DNA of 46,840 bases from an uncultured Clostridium sp. (GCA_900544905.1 UQXF01000011.1:1-46840); one strand, 5' to 3'; numbered from the stretch's first letter, positions 1 to 8,189 are shown. Notes: generated from the letters alone by a model not told the origin. Translations and numbers: made by a program.

Positions 1-19
1 AGATGTGTATAAGAGACAG
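1..19 (+). other. Tn5 mosaic-end (Nextera adapter) remnant
   Basis: The first 19 bases read AGATGTGTATAAGAGACAG, identical to the hyperactive Tn5 mosaic end used in tagmentation libraries. Because it sits exactly at the end of the window it is best explained as untrimmed adapter in the assembly and not as biological sequence. Confidence 0.95.
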
Positions 20-34
20 ATAATAAATAATACG

Positions 35-78
35 AAGGTGTTATTACAAAATAGATTGATGTAATAGCACCTTTTTTG
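35..78 (+). terminator. Stem-loop with U-tract, terminator of a gene lost off the left edge
   Basis: AAGGTGTTATTAC (35-47) pairs with GTAATAGCACCTT (61-73) with one G-U pair, followed by a T-run. The upstream gene is not in the window. It lies only about 35 bases before the next start codon, so an attenuator role for that gene cannot be excluded. Confidence 0.6.
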
Positions 79-112
79 AATAGATTTTTTAAGATTTGGG
101 AGGACGGCTGTT

Positions 113-1432
113 ATGAAAGGAAAATTACGAAAGATAACGATACCACCTGTAGGACACAGGATACAGAAATCAAGCTTAAGTGTTTTGCTATGTTTTGTTA
201 TATACCTGCTGAGGGGGAAAGTCGGCATTCCCTTTTACTCCATGCTAGCAGCACTTTGGTGCATCCGTCCTTATTTTGAGAATACAGTAGAAATGGCAGT
301 GCAAAGAACTTCCGGAACTTTGACAGGAGCTTTCTATGGATTGCTCGTGCTCTTGATTAAAATACAATTTTTGCCACAGGTTTCCATACAGAATGAACTA
401 TTATATGATTTGCTGGTAGCACTTACAATCATTCCTATAATCCAGACAACCCTGATGTTTCATCATCAAAATGCTTCCTATTTTTCCTGTGTAGTATTCC
501 TAAGTATTGTAGTAATCCATGCAGGTGATGAAGAGCCTTTTGTTTTTGTTCTAAACCGTGTTCTGGACACAATGATTGGTATTGCTATAGGTATTGGAAT
601 TAATTCTTTTCATATTCCATCAAAAAAACGGAGAGATATTTTGTTTGTATCCGGAATTGATGATACTCTGACTGCAAAGAAGGAAGAATTATCCATTTAC
701 AGCAAAAGAGAAATTAACTATCTTCTGGATGACGGAGCAAATTTCACCATATCCACTATGAGAACACCTGCTTCTTTGCAGGAGGTTTTAGCGGGCATAA
801 GGCTCCGGCTGCCAATCATTGCTATGGATGGGGCGGTACTTTATGATATGAATAGCAATACTTTTATAAGAGCATTTGTAATTTCCTATGAGACCTCACA
901 GGAAATTATAAAACTTGTGGAAACGCAGAAATTGAATTGTTTTTCTAATGTAATTATGGATGACTGCCTTTTGATTTTTTACAACGAATTGAAAAATGAG
1001 GCTGAAAAACTAATGTTTGATAGACTTCATGTATCACCTTACCGGAATTATGTGAAAGCACCAGTACCAGAACATACCAGAGTTGTATATTTTATGTTAT
1101 TGGACACGACAGAGAAAATGCAGGCATTTTATCATTTACTAAAAAATAAGGAGTATGACAAATCACTAAAAATATTGTTTTATCCTTCTAAAGATTATCC
1201 GGGATATTCTTATATTAAAATTTATAACCAGAATGCCCAAAGAGAAAATATGTTATTTTATTTAAAGGAAATGACCGGTCTTGAAAAAACCGTTACCTTT
1301 GGAACGATAGAAGGACGATATGATATTACAGTAAAACGAAACGATACCAGCCAGGTAGCAAGAACATTAAGACGAATGTATGAAATACCTGTATGGAAAA
1401 AGCAAGACCCACATTCATATAGTGCCAAATAG
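113..1432 (+). CDS. FUSC-like membrane protein fused to a degenerate HAD (Cof-type) domain
   Basis: The 439-residue product has two parts. Residues about 1-175 are hydrophobic, with several membrane segments and the AALWCIRPYFENTVEMAVQR-type pattern of FUSC/aromatic-acid-exporter-like proteins. After a basic junction (KKRRD) residues about 180-430 resemble a Cof-type HAD phosphatase. HAD motif I, normally DxDGT, reads GIDDT here, so the nucleophilic Asp is replaced by Gly. No clear motif IV (GDxxND) is visible, and the corresponding region reads FGTIEGRYD. The domain is therefore probably catalytically dead and may bind a ligand or regulate the membrane part. The ATG at 113 follows GGGAGG by nine bases. 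Substrate unknown; the architecture call is firm, the function is not. Confidence 0.7.
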   Translation: MKGKLRKITIPPVGHRIQKSSLSVLLCFVIYLLRGKVGIPFYSMLAALWCIRPYFENTVEMAVQRTSGTLTGAFYGLLVLLIKIQFLPQVSIQNELLYDLLVALTIIPIIQTTLMFHHQNASYFSCVVFLSIVVIHAGDEEPFVFVLNRVLDTMIGIAIGIGINSFHIPSKKRRDILFVSGIDDTLTAKKEELSIYSKREINYLLDDGANFTISTMRTPASLQEVLAGIRLRLPIIAMDGAVLYDMNSNTFIRAFVISYETSQEIIKLVETQKLNCFSNVIMDDCLLIFYNELKNEAEKLMFDRLHVSPYRNYVKAPVPEHTRVVYFMLLDTTEKMQAFYHLLKNKEYDKSLKILFYPSKDYPGYSYIKIYNQNAQRENMLFYLKEMTGLEKTVTFGTIEGRYDITVKRNDTSQVARTLRRMYEIPVWKKQDPHSYSAK

Positions 1433-1448
1433 AATAACTGCCATCTCT

Positions 1449-1988
1449 TTATATGAAAACCATAACCAGCCCCACTAAAATAATCATTCCACACGTACTT
1501 GTCAATAAAACTGGTGCTGCCACATTCTCAGCACCTGCCTTTCTTTTTTCTCTCAGCCACACAAATCCCAAAAACTCTCCAACCAGTCCAAACAATAAAA
1601 TAATATGTGCACTAGTCACTTGGAAATTTAAAATCACACCAAATGCAACTATAAGCAAAAGAACACTAATCAAAGTAACTGCAATTACCTGCTTCTTATC
1701 TTCTTTTTGCTTATCATCCTTCTCCTGAATCAGCTTCACCATATTTTCCTCCGCCCTTTCGTGATAATTGTGCTCTGTCAACCGTTCCCCGGATAACAAT
1801 TCATTTACATTTATTTTCAGTGCATCACATAGCGGCAGCATTAAGGAAACTTCTGGCATTCCATTTCCTGTCTCCCATTTTGAAATTGTCTTATCACTAA
1901 TACCCAATTGTTCCGCTAACTGCTTTTGTGTAAATGATTGCTCCTTTCGCATCATTGCAATAAATTTTCCAATCTTAATTTGGTCCAA
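1449..1988 (-). CDS. XRE-family transcriptional regulator with C-terminal membrane segments
   Basis: A TTG start at 1988 is preferred: AAAGGAGG lies 7-8 bases upstream, and this removes the overlap with the neighbouring XRE gene that an upstream ATG would create. The 179-residue protein begins (M)DQIKIGKFIAMMRKEQ and has a Cro/C1-type helix-turn-helix in its first 65 residues (FTQKQLAEQLGISDKTISKW). A charged lysine-rich linker follows, then three predicted transmembrane helices to the C-terminus. This architecture is common in Firmicutes as a membrane-tethered regulator. Its target is not evident. It lies 89 bases downstream of another XRE gene on the same strand and may be cotranscribed with it. 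Confidence 0.75.
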   Translation of the reverse strand: MDQIKIGKFIAMMRKEQSFTQKQLAEQLGISDKTISKWETGNGMPEVSLMLPLCDALKINVNELLSGERLTEHNYHERAEENMVKLIQEKDDKQKEDKKQVIAVTLISVLLLIVAFGVILNFQVTSAHIILLFGLVGEFLGFVWLREKRKAGAENVAAPVLLTSTCGMIILVGLVMVFI

Positions 1989-2077
1989 ACCACACACCTC
2001 CTTTAATGGTTTCATCCTATAAAATAATTGGAAAAAATGGAACCCACGAACCGTAGAGTTAGTTAAAATAACTGCTG

Positions 2078-3115
2078 TCAGGGTTTTATCAACGCTTCCC
2101 ACTCTTCATTTCCAGCCATATAGCCAAATGTCTCATCATCCTGAAAACACTTTAACAAGTTTTCACGCATTCCTGGTACCAGTGTCCCATAGGATTCCTT
2201 ATTAAATGTCATATGTGCATACAAAGGCGAATCCACGAAGCTGCATATTTCTTCCAGAGAAGCAAGCATTGTTTTTGCAACAGAAAGGGTTTCCTGAATA
2301 TTCTTATCCAGCACTGCCAGTTCTAATTTACAGGACGTCTCATGATATATGCCCATTTCAAATAACTTCGCCAGGCTGCTTTCCTTCTCAATATATTTCC
2401 GGGCCAGCGGGGTATCCCCCTCCTGCAGGGACAGCATATAGAGACTGCCGAATACCATATTTAACAGTTGATAATGGGAAAAGATTATTTCCTCATAAGC
2501 CTTGTATGCCTCATTTATGCGGTTTGTCTTGCTATAAATGACCGCCTGCATCCGCTTCTTCTCTGCGCTGCCCTCTTCAAAATATTTCAGACATTCTTCT
2601 GCTTCATCATACATCTCTTTCCTCGTATAATACCCAAATAAAGCATCGGCACAATGTCTCTGTACTTTCTCATCCCCACTTTCTAACGCTCTTTGATACC
2701 ATTCCAGAATCTGTTTGTCGTAGGCATCCGGATTTGCAACACCATCCATCATACATCTGGCGTCCAGTATCACTGCTAACTGCCAAATCAGCTGATTACA
2801 GTTGGGATACTGCTGTATGAGAGTTTTGGCATATTGAAACACTGCATCAAAACTCTCCTTATCGAATTTTTCATCAATTTCTCTGACAATCCTGTTAATT
2901 TCTTCCTCTGTCGGTTCAACATGAAAGGACAACAACGTTTCCAGTGTAATATCCAGACACCTGGCAATAGGCGCCAGCAGCATGATATCCGGCTGTGTCA
3001 CTCCTTTTTCCCATTTATTCACAGCGGGCGTAGTCACACCCAGACGCTTTGCCATATCTTCCTGTGTCATATTTTTATTTTTTCTGTATTTCCGAATCAC
3101 TTCACCAATCTGCAT
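2078..3115 (-). CDS. XRE-family regulator with TPR-like helical domain
   Basis: This is a 345-residue protein. The N-terminal helix-turn-helix covers residues about 5-60 (MTQEDMAKRLGVTTPAVNKW). Residues 75-345 are an all-helical region with tetratricopeptide-like spacing (repeated hydrophobic/aromatic heptads, YQRALESGDEKV, EEIIFSHYQLLNMVFG). Such helix-turn-helix plus TPR regulators usually respond to a peptide or protein ligand. AGGAGG sits nine bases before the ATG. No cognate signalling-peptide gene is visible next door. The following gene on the strand is a second, membrane-anchored XRE protein, so the two may form one regulatory unit; that is inference. Confidence 0.75.
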   Translation of the reverse strand: MQIGEVIRKYRKNKNMTQEDMAKRLGVTTPAVNKWEKGVTQPDIMLLAPIARCLDITLETLLSFHVEPTEEEINRIVREIDEKFDKESFDAVFQYAKTLIQQYPNCNQLIWQLAVILDARCMMDGVANPDAYDKQILEWYQRALESGDEKVQRHCADALFGYYTRKEMYDEAEECLKYFEEGSAEKKRMQAVIYSKTNRINEAYKAYEEIIFSHYQLLNMVFGSLYMLSLQEGDTPLARKYIEKESSLAKLFEMGIYHETSCKLELAVLDKNIQETLSVAKTMLASLEEICSFVDSPLYAHMTFNKESYGTLVPGMRENLLKCFQDDETFGYMAGNEEWEALIKP

Positions 3116-3231
3116 AAAGCATCCTCCTGCATTTTATTTATTGCAAAGACCTTTACTAAACTCATCTTATCAAAAAATGCTTTTCCTCACAATTGAACAG
3201 ATTGTAACATTCACTCAAAAAAATTAACCGA

Positions 3232-3274
3232 TAGGCAAATCACCATTCAGGCGTTGTCACGCCTCATATGCCTA
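3232..3274 (-). terminator. Nested stem-loop after the SRPBCC gene
   Basis: An inner hairpin AGGCGT-TGTC-ACGCCT (3249-3264) is enclosed by TAGGCA (3232-3237) and TGCCTA (3269-3274). On the minus strand a run of seven Ts follows (3217-3223). The outer arm overlaps the stop codon of the SRPBCC gene. The gap before the T-run is longer than usual, so it is a probable but imperfect terminator. Confidence 0.4.
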
Positions 3275-3670
3275 ACTCTCTTCAACCGCCTTCTTTAAAT
3301 CCGCTATATATTGCTCCTGCTGCTTTTTCAAATATCCCTTTACAAAGGGTTTCATAATGACTTTTTTTGCCTCAACATCTTCTGTAAAATCAATTTCTGT
3401 CTGACCACTTATCTCAGAAAATACACCTGTCCAATGTCCTTTCATATTCGCATTTTCCATATCAAATTCCCATCTTTTATAAGTTTCTGTCAATGTAATC
3501 GTAAAAGTGGTTGCATAGCCTTCCGATGTGTATTCAATAAACTGGTTTTCATCAACCACCTCAATTTTACTCAAGTCGCTTCTCCATGCATAATCAGTCA
3601 AGGATGTGACAATATTCCATACCTTTTCAACACTACAGTTAAATTTAGCTTTCGCATTTGCAACTGGCAT
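3272..3670 (-). CDS. SRPBCC (START-like) family protein
   Basis: This 132-residue protein begins MPVANAKAKFNCSVEKVWNI, the opening beta strand and first helix of the START/Bet v1-like fold. It continues through antiparallel strands (FIEYTSEGYATTFTITLTET, WTGVFSEISGQTEIDFTEDV) to a long C-terminal helix (GYLKKQQEQYIADLKKAVEE), which fits a whole SRPBCC domain of normal length. These proteins bind hydrophobic small molecules, but no ligand can be assigned. CGGAGG lies eight bases upstream of the ATG. It is on the same strand as the OLD-type nuclease gene, 122 bases further downstream, so readthrough is possible but not required. Confidence 0.75.
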   Translation of the reverse strand: MPVANAKAKFNCSVEKVWNIVTSLTDYAWRSDLSKIEVVDENQFIEYTSEGYATTFTITLTETYKRWEFDMENANMKGHWTGVFSEISGQTEIDFTEDVEAKKVIMKPFVKGYLKKQQEQYIADLKKAVEES

Positions 3671-3792
3671 AATATTTTCCTCCGTTATATTAAAATCAAA
3701 TCGCTGCTTCCTTCCATTACCATACTCTTTGTTTATTAATGAGATTCATTATGTTTGCAGCATCCCCAAAACTTCTTTTTTTATATTCCCTC

Positions 3793-5643
3793 TCACTTTC
3801 TGCGGCTGTCGAAATAGACAAAGGAATCAATGGCATCCAGTATATCCTTAAAATCCTCCCTGGGCGCCAGCTCCACATATTGGCGTAGAAGCTCGTTTTC
3901 CCGTTCCTTAAAACGGCCATAGAAAATATCATACAGATTGTGCCCCCGCATGTATATTTTAAACTCTTCAAAATGCTCTTTTAAATCCGCAATGGATTGT
4001 ATGTCTTTCCCTAAAACCTCCACGAGCCGGATTCCGCTCTTTATCCGGTGCAAATACTGTTTCCATTTTTCAAACAGTATCTCCCAGAATTCATCCACAC
4101 TGTCAATCACTCCAATCTGCGCCATCACTTCCGGATTCAGAAAATAATTTTCAAAGGAATAGTATTTTAAAATCAATACATTCTGCCTCCGTACCCTTGG
4201 CAGCTTGTCAATATCTTCATTGTTCCGCTCACTATAATAGCGGCAAAGCTGTGCTGCCAGCTCTTCCGGATTTTTCCCGTCACTGTCGCGAATCATCAAA
4301 AACTGGTCCCGCAGATAAAGCTGATTCATATATTTTAAATTGGCATAGGTTTTGATATTCGTACAGCTATTGGTTGTAATGATAGAAATGCGGGATAAAT
4401 TCCCCCTCTTGTCATAAACGTCCGGATAATACTTTTCCAAAAGAAGGGGAAATCTTGTTTTATCCTGCTTTCCCTCTACAATAAAAACAAAGTCCACATT
4501 CAAAAAATCATTTGCACTATAGCCCAAATCATTCAGAATATCATCAATATCTGCGTTCCGGCGGGCTACAGAATATCCTTCCTCGTCCAGAACCATCTGG
4601 CAAATTTGACCACGGGTAAAATTTGCAACCATATTCGGGGAATGGGTGGTAAAAATCACCTGGTTTTTCTTTGATAAGCGATAGAGAATTTTGCTTGCAG
4701 TCTTTTGCAGGGAAGGATGCAGAAATAATTCCGGATATTCCACAATAATAATACTTTGCAGCCGTTTTTCATCCTCTATATAGGTTTCCAGCAGCGAAAG
4801 CATGTAAATGCTTTTCATACCATTTCCAAGATGCTCCACAGGGCTTAACCGCTTCAGTTCTTCGTGCCATGCGTCTGCTTCAACAGAAAACATTTTATCC
4901 GTGTCATAGGACAATGAATAAAGAATATTCTCCACTCCGCCATTTTTCCGGTAATTTGCATTCATTTTTCTGGAAAATTCACTGATATTTAACTGGTATA
5001 TTTTGTACTCCAACAGCTTTGCCGTTTCATGCACCTGCAGTTCTTCCGGTTTCTTCTGGTTAATCAGACCAATACAGCTAAAACAATGATTACAGGTCTT
5101 TGCTGCGTCAAACATGCATGTGTTGGAACGCAAGGTACTAAGCTCTTCCGACCTTTGAAACATCAGCAGGTCTTCCTGAAAAGAAGCCAAATTCCGGTTC
5201 GTATCAATAAAATAAAGCTTCGGTAAAATTTCCAGAATATAGCGGTTATTTTTGTGTCCATCATCCTCATACCGTATTTTTCCGTTGTAATTGATAGAGC
5301 AGACAAAGGACAGCTGACCATTCAAAAAGGACGGAAGCTTTTCACAAAAATCACGCTCCCATAATTCATAACGCTTGTAAGCGCTGACCACTCCATGGGT
5401 GTGAAACTGATGCAAATCCTCTTCCGTTATAGTAAGAACCATGGCAATTTCAATATTTTGCTTTTTCTCATTAAAATCATTTTCCCTGACCGTATAATTC
5501 CCGGTAACCGCACGAATGGCATCTATCACAACCGTCTTTCCTGTGTTGTTCTTTCCCACCAGAATCAGGGCATTTTCAATGTCGGAGATTGTGAGTTCCC
5601 GAATGGATTTGAAATTTTCGATATGTAAGGACTTAATCTGCAT
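3793..5643 (-). CDS. OLD-family ATPase/TOPRIM nuclease
   Basis: This 616-residue protein has an N-terminal ABC-type ATPase half with Walker A GKNNTGKT at residues 30-37, a Walker B region IIIVEYPELFLHP and an H-loop FTTHSP. The C-terminal half has TOPRIM motifs FIVEGKQDKTRFP and MIRDSDGKNPEE, which supply the metal-binding acids. This is the class 1 OLD layout; family members cleave or nick DNA and several act in phage defence. Two oddities: a cysteine cluster (CNHCFSC plus an upstream Cys) is inserted in the ATPase half, and the usual EEPE of Walker B reads EYPE. No UvrD-like helicase is adjacent, so this is not a canonical Gabija pair. It starts 29 bases after the K+ channel gene and has no obvious promoter of its own. 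Confidence 0.8.
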   Translation of the reverse strand: MQIKSLHIENFKSIRELTISDIENALILVGKNNTGKTVVIDAIRAVTGNYTVRENDFNEKKQNIEIAMVLTITEEDLHQFHTHGVVSAYKRYELWERDFCEKLPSFLNGQLSFVCSINYNGKIRYEDDGHKNNRYILEILPKLYFIDTNRNLASFQEDLLMFQRSEELSTLRSNTCMFDAAKTCNHCFSCIGLINQKKPEELQVHETAKLLEYKIYQLNISEFSRKMNANYRKNGGVENILYSLSYDTDKMFSVEADAWHEELKRLSPVEHLGNGMKSIYMLSLLETYIEDEKRLQSIIIVEYPELFLHPSLQKTASKILYRLSKKNQVIFTTHSPNMVANFTRGQICQMVLDEEGYSVARRNADIDDILNDLGYSANDFLNVDFVFIVEGKQDKTRFPLLLEKYYPDVYDKRGNLSRISIITTNSCTNIKTYANLKYMNQLYLRDQFLMIRDSDGKNPEELAAQLCRYYSERNNEDIDKLPRVRRQNVLILKYYSFENYFLNPEVMAQIGVIDSVDEFWEILFEKWKQYLHRIKSGIRLVEVLGKDIQSIADLKEHFEEFKIYMRGHNLYDIFYGRFKERENELLRQYVELAPREDFKDILDAIDSFVYFDSRRK

Positions 5644-5672
5644 ATAACTCCTCCTTAAAACATATACCGTTT

Positions 5673-6893
5673 CTATATTTCAATGGTACTGGCATCTGCC
5701 AGACAAAGCTTCGTGTATAAGAACACCCTGTCTCCCGCCTGTAACACCATGTTACCGTTTGGAATCAGAGATTTATTTCGGCGTTTCACCAGCACAATAA
5801 CCGACTGGCGGGAAATGTCCAAATCCTTAATCTTCACTCCTGTCCATGGATTCTGCTTCTTAAGTACAATCTCCTTCAGATTGATGCGCTCCTTTTCATC
5901 CTCTTCATAAGGAATCGCCCCTAATACCACCACATCATCCTCCAGCAGCACCACGTCCCCACGGGGAACAATTATCTCTTCATCCCTTTTGATAATCGCC
6001 ACAATGACCCCTGCCGGCAGTGACAGGTCTGCAATGCGCTTATTGAACCATTTATCCTCTTCTGTAATGTGAACCTTAATAAAATGCATATCCTCCTCAT
6101 AGCCGTACTCATTTCTTCTCTTAATGCTGGAATACTGGTCCACAAAGCCTGCAGAAATGATACCTGTCGGAATGGCAACCATGCCAACCCCCAAAAAGGA
6201 AATTATAATTCCCAATATCTTCCCCATCATGGTAACCGGATAAATATCGCCATACCCCACAGTGAGCAGGGTGGACGCTGACCACCAGATTCCGGAAAAG
6301 GCATTGGTAAACACCTCCGGCTGCGCCTCGTGCTCCAGACTGTACATACAGAGGCTGGAAGCAATCATCAGAATCAGAATCAGAACCACCGATGACACCA
6401 GCTGCTGGCGTTTCTTATACAAAACATCAGTAATGACATGGAGGGAATCGTAATATGCGTCCACCCGGAACAGGCGGAAAATCCGTACAATCCGCACCAT
6501 CCGGAATGCGACAGTTCCCGATGGGAAGAAAATTGGCAGATAGTAGGGCAGCCAGGAAAGAATATCCACAATTCCCATAAAGGACAGCATATATTTTCTC
6601 ACTGCGCACAGTTCTGTCATATCCTCCTCATCCGCATACAAAAACCGGGCAGTAAAAATACGCAAAAAATAATCTATCGCAAAGCACGCAACCGTAATCC
6701 GCTCAATCCATATCAAAATGCTTCCGTACTGCACACGCATCCCCTCATAGGTATACATGATACTTGCCACCAGATTCAGTACAATTGTAAATGCATTAAA
6801 AAAATCATAGCAACGGCTGACATAGTCCAAATCATTGCCAACCTCTAATATTTCAAACAGCCGCTTGCGCCGGCGATACCATTTCTTACTCAT
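5673..6893 (-). CDS. Voltage-gated potassium channel with two RCK_C domains
   Basis: The 406-residue integral membrane protein has six transmembrane segments. The S4 voltage sensor has regularly spaced arginines (RMVRIVRIFRLFRVD) and the pore helix and selectivity filter read TLLTVGYGDIYP, the K+ channel signature. After S6 two cytosolic RCK_C/TrkA-C-like domains follow, about residues 265-320 and 325-404 (ITEEDKWFNKRIADLSLPAG and KDLDISRQSVIVLVKRRNKS), which would gate the pore by ligand. A full RCK_N nucleotide-binding domain is not present. It is the first gene of an apparent two-gene transcript with the OLD-type nuclease, a pairing that is hard to explain by housekeeping ion transport. 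Confidence 0.88.
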   Translation of the reverse strand: MSKKWYRRRKRLFEILEVGNDLDYVSRCYDFFNAFTIVLNLVASIMYTYEGMRVQYGSILIWIERITVACFAIDYFLRIFTARFLYADEEDMTELCAVRKYMLSFMGIVDILSWLPYYLPIFFPSGTVAFRMVRIVRIFRLFRVDAYYDSLHVITDVLYKKRQQLVSSVVLILILMIASSLCMYSLEHEAQPEVFTNAFSGIWWSASTLLTVGYGDIYPVTMMGKILGIIISFLGVGMVAIPTGIISAGFVDQYSSIKRRNEYGYEEDMHFIKVHITEEDKWFNKRIADLSLPAGVIVAIIKRDEEIIVPRGDVVLLEDDVVVLGAIPYEEDEKERINLKEIVLKKQNPWTGVKIKDLDISRQSVIVLVKRRNKSLIPNGNMVLQAGDRVFLYTKLCLADASTIEI

Positions 6894-6979
6894 TTGTTAT
6901 CCCTCTCCTGTAACCCCGCTTTTTCTTTGGTGGATGAGATTCGTTTTAAGAACCTTCTAACCATTTTTACCTGTAATTT

Positions 6980-7008
6980 ATTATAAAGGTGTTAGTGTCC
7001 ATCCGCAA
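6980..7008 (-). promoter_or_regulatory. Sigma-A-type promoter for the channel/OLD unit
   Basis: Read on the minus strand, TTGCGG (7008-7003) is followed by exactly 17 bases and TATAAT (6985-6980). This predicts an untranslated leader of about 80 bases before the channel ATG at 6893. Confidence 0.6.
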
Positions 7009-7031
7009 GAAAAATCTTATACAACAAATGA

Positions 7032-7051
7032 GATAGCATCTGCATGCTATC
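7032..7051 (-). terminator. Perfect 8-bp stem-loop downstream of the TipAS remnant
   Basis: GATAGCAT and ATGCTATC flank a four-base loop. The tract that follows on the minus strand (CATTTGTTG) is only moderately T-rich, so termination is probable but not certain. Confidence 0.4.
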
Positions 7052-7098
7052 CCATTCTTTTTAAATACATATTCTCTTATGCAATGGAAAATAAGCTG

Positions 7099-7353
7099 TT
7101 ATTTACCACAGTAAATCCGTATCGCCTCTGCCGTGAAGTCTGCCGTTCCCGTTCCACCGGCACGGTCAATACTGGCTGTAAACTCTCCTCCCCCGGCATA
7201 TATCTGACCAAGACTTAACAAAATGTCGTTGGAGCATTTGTAGAAATTATCCGTGATATAATTATGCAACCTTTTAACAAGACATTGCGCATCTGCGGAC
7301 TCTGGACTGCCATCCTTTAATTTCCCAAATTCTGCAAGCAGCAGCATTTCCAT
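7099..7353 (-). pseudogene. Truncated TipAS antibiotic-recognition domain (remnant of a MerR/TipAL regulator)
   Basis: The 84 residues match the C-terminal half of the TipAS fold: AQCLVKRLHNYITDNFYKCS, then LGQIYAGGGEFTASIDRAGG and TADFTAEAIRIYC, with the family's conserved FY-C, LGQ-Y, F-x-ID and AI-YC positions. The MerR helix-turn-helix and the first half of TipAS are missing, because the methyltransferase gene ends only 21 bases upstream. TipAL proteins sense thiopeptides and other drugs and activate export genes. This copy cannot bind DNA. It looks like a decayed gene, although a short orphan binding domain translated by coupling cannot be fully excluded. Confidence 0.65.
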
Positions 7354-7374
7354 TTCTTCTTTCTTCCCAACCTC

Positions 7375-7947
7375 TTACCTTCTCCCAAAATACCTCGCTG
7401 TCCTCTTCCTATACTCCTCATACTCCTCTCCAAACATACGCTGCATATGCTCCTCTTCCTGTAAAATCTGCATATGAAGCATCACCGCCGCCCAGACAGA
7501 CACTGCCAGCAACGGAATATTAAAAAACATAAGACATATCGACAAATACAGCAAATCAAACCCCACAAAAGCAGGATTTCTGCTCCATTTATATATACCA
7601 TTTGTGATGAGCGAGGTTTTTTCTTCTGGTATTCCTACCCTCCAGCTGTTTTTCATCGTTGTGGCTGCCAGTGCAAAGAAAATGACAGCAATCAAACCAA
7701 TTACAATTCCTGCAATTCTAAGCCCTGCCACAGGAAATGTTTTCACAAAAAAAATACTTAAAATATCTGCAATGCATACCAGTACCGTCGCAGCACTCAT
7801 GATTCGCTCAATGACAAGCACCTTCTTCGGCTTATTTCCAGTTCCCATCTGGTTTGTCTTTATGGACTGTTTCTTCTGAAGCACAATTTTGGCAAAATAA
7901 AATGCATAAAATACTGTTAAAATTAAAATGGCTGTTATTTGATACAT
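7375..7947 (-). CDS. Isoprenylcysteine carboxyl methyltransferase (ICMT)-family membrane protein
   Basis: This 190-residue membrane protein starts at the ATG at 7947, because GGGAGG lies eight bases before it; an in-frame upstream TTG or ATG has no such site. There are four or five hydrophobic segments. The C-terminal part contains the ICMT/phospholipid-methyltransferase signature: LITNGIYKWSRNPAFVGFDL, with the conserved G-Y-x-x-x-R-N-P core, and EEEHMQRMFGEEYEEYRKRT. Bacterial members methylate unknown lipid or small-molecule acceptors with S-adenosylmethionine at the membrane. The TipAS remnant follows it. A good promoter with dyads lies upstream, so the gene is probably regulated. Confidence 0.8.
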   Translation of the reverse strand: MYQITAILILTVFYAFYFAKIVLQKKQSIKTNQMGTGNKPKKVLVIERIMSAATVLVCIADILSIFFVKTFPVAGLRIAGIVIGLIAVIFFALAATTMKNSWRVGIPEEKTSLITNGIYKWSRNPAFVGFDLLYLSICLMFFNIPLLAVSVWAAVMLHMQILQEEEHMQRMFGEEYEEYRKRTARYFGRR

Positions 7948-7989
7948 TATCATTTCCTCCCTTTTTCTAGCGGATATAAATCTCAAAAC

Positions 7990-8013
7990 ATGAATAACTG
8001 AACATTTATTCAT
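7990..8013. promoter_or_regulatory. Inverted repeat near the transcription start of the ICMT gene
   Basis: ATGAATAA (7990-7997) and TTATTCAT (8006-8013) form a perfect 8+8 dyad with an eight-base spacer, just downstream of the predicted -10 box. This is the position expected for a repressor operator. The binding protein is unknown. Confidence 0.4.
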
Positions 8014-8026
8014 ATATTATTTAAAT

Positions 8027-8055
8027 ATATAAGCATACATTTAAATGTTTGTCAA
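8027..8055 (-). promoter_or_regulatory. Consensus promoter for the ICMT gene with a palindrome in its spacer
   Basis: On the minus strand a perfect TTGACA (8055-8050) is followed by 17 bases and TTATAT (8032-8027). The spacer contains the perfect 12-bp palindrome ACATTTAAATGT (8037-8048), a candidate operator. Confidence 0.6.
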
Positions 8056-8189
8056 TTTATTTTAAATAATTATTCTTTCACCACCAATGCGGTTACTTAG
8101 CATTGTATAATCCCAAACACCGCAATTTTATCCAATCCCTTCTCCTTCTCTTATAATACACTTATCAAAAACAAAGGAGGCAGACATCT

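Noticed and set aside
3793..5643. Gabija defence system (GajA-like OLD protein)
   Set aside because: The needed GajB UvrD-like helicase is not adjacent; the neighbour is an ion channel, so only the OLD family call is supported.
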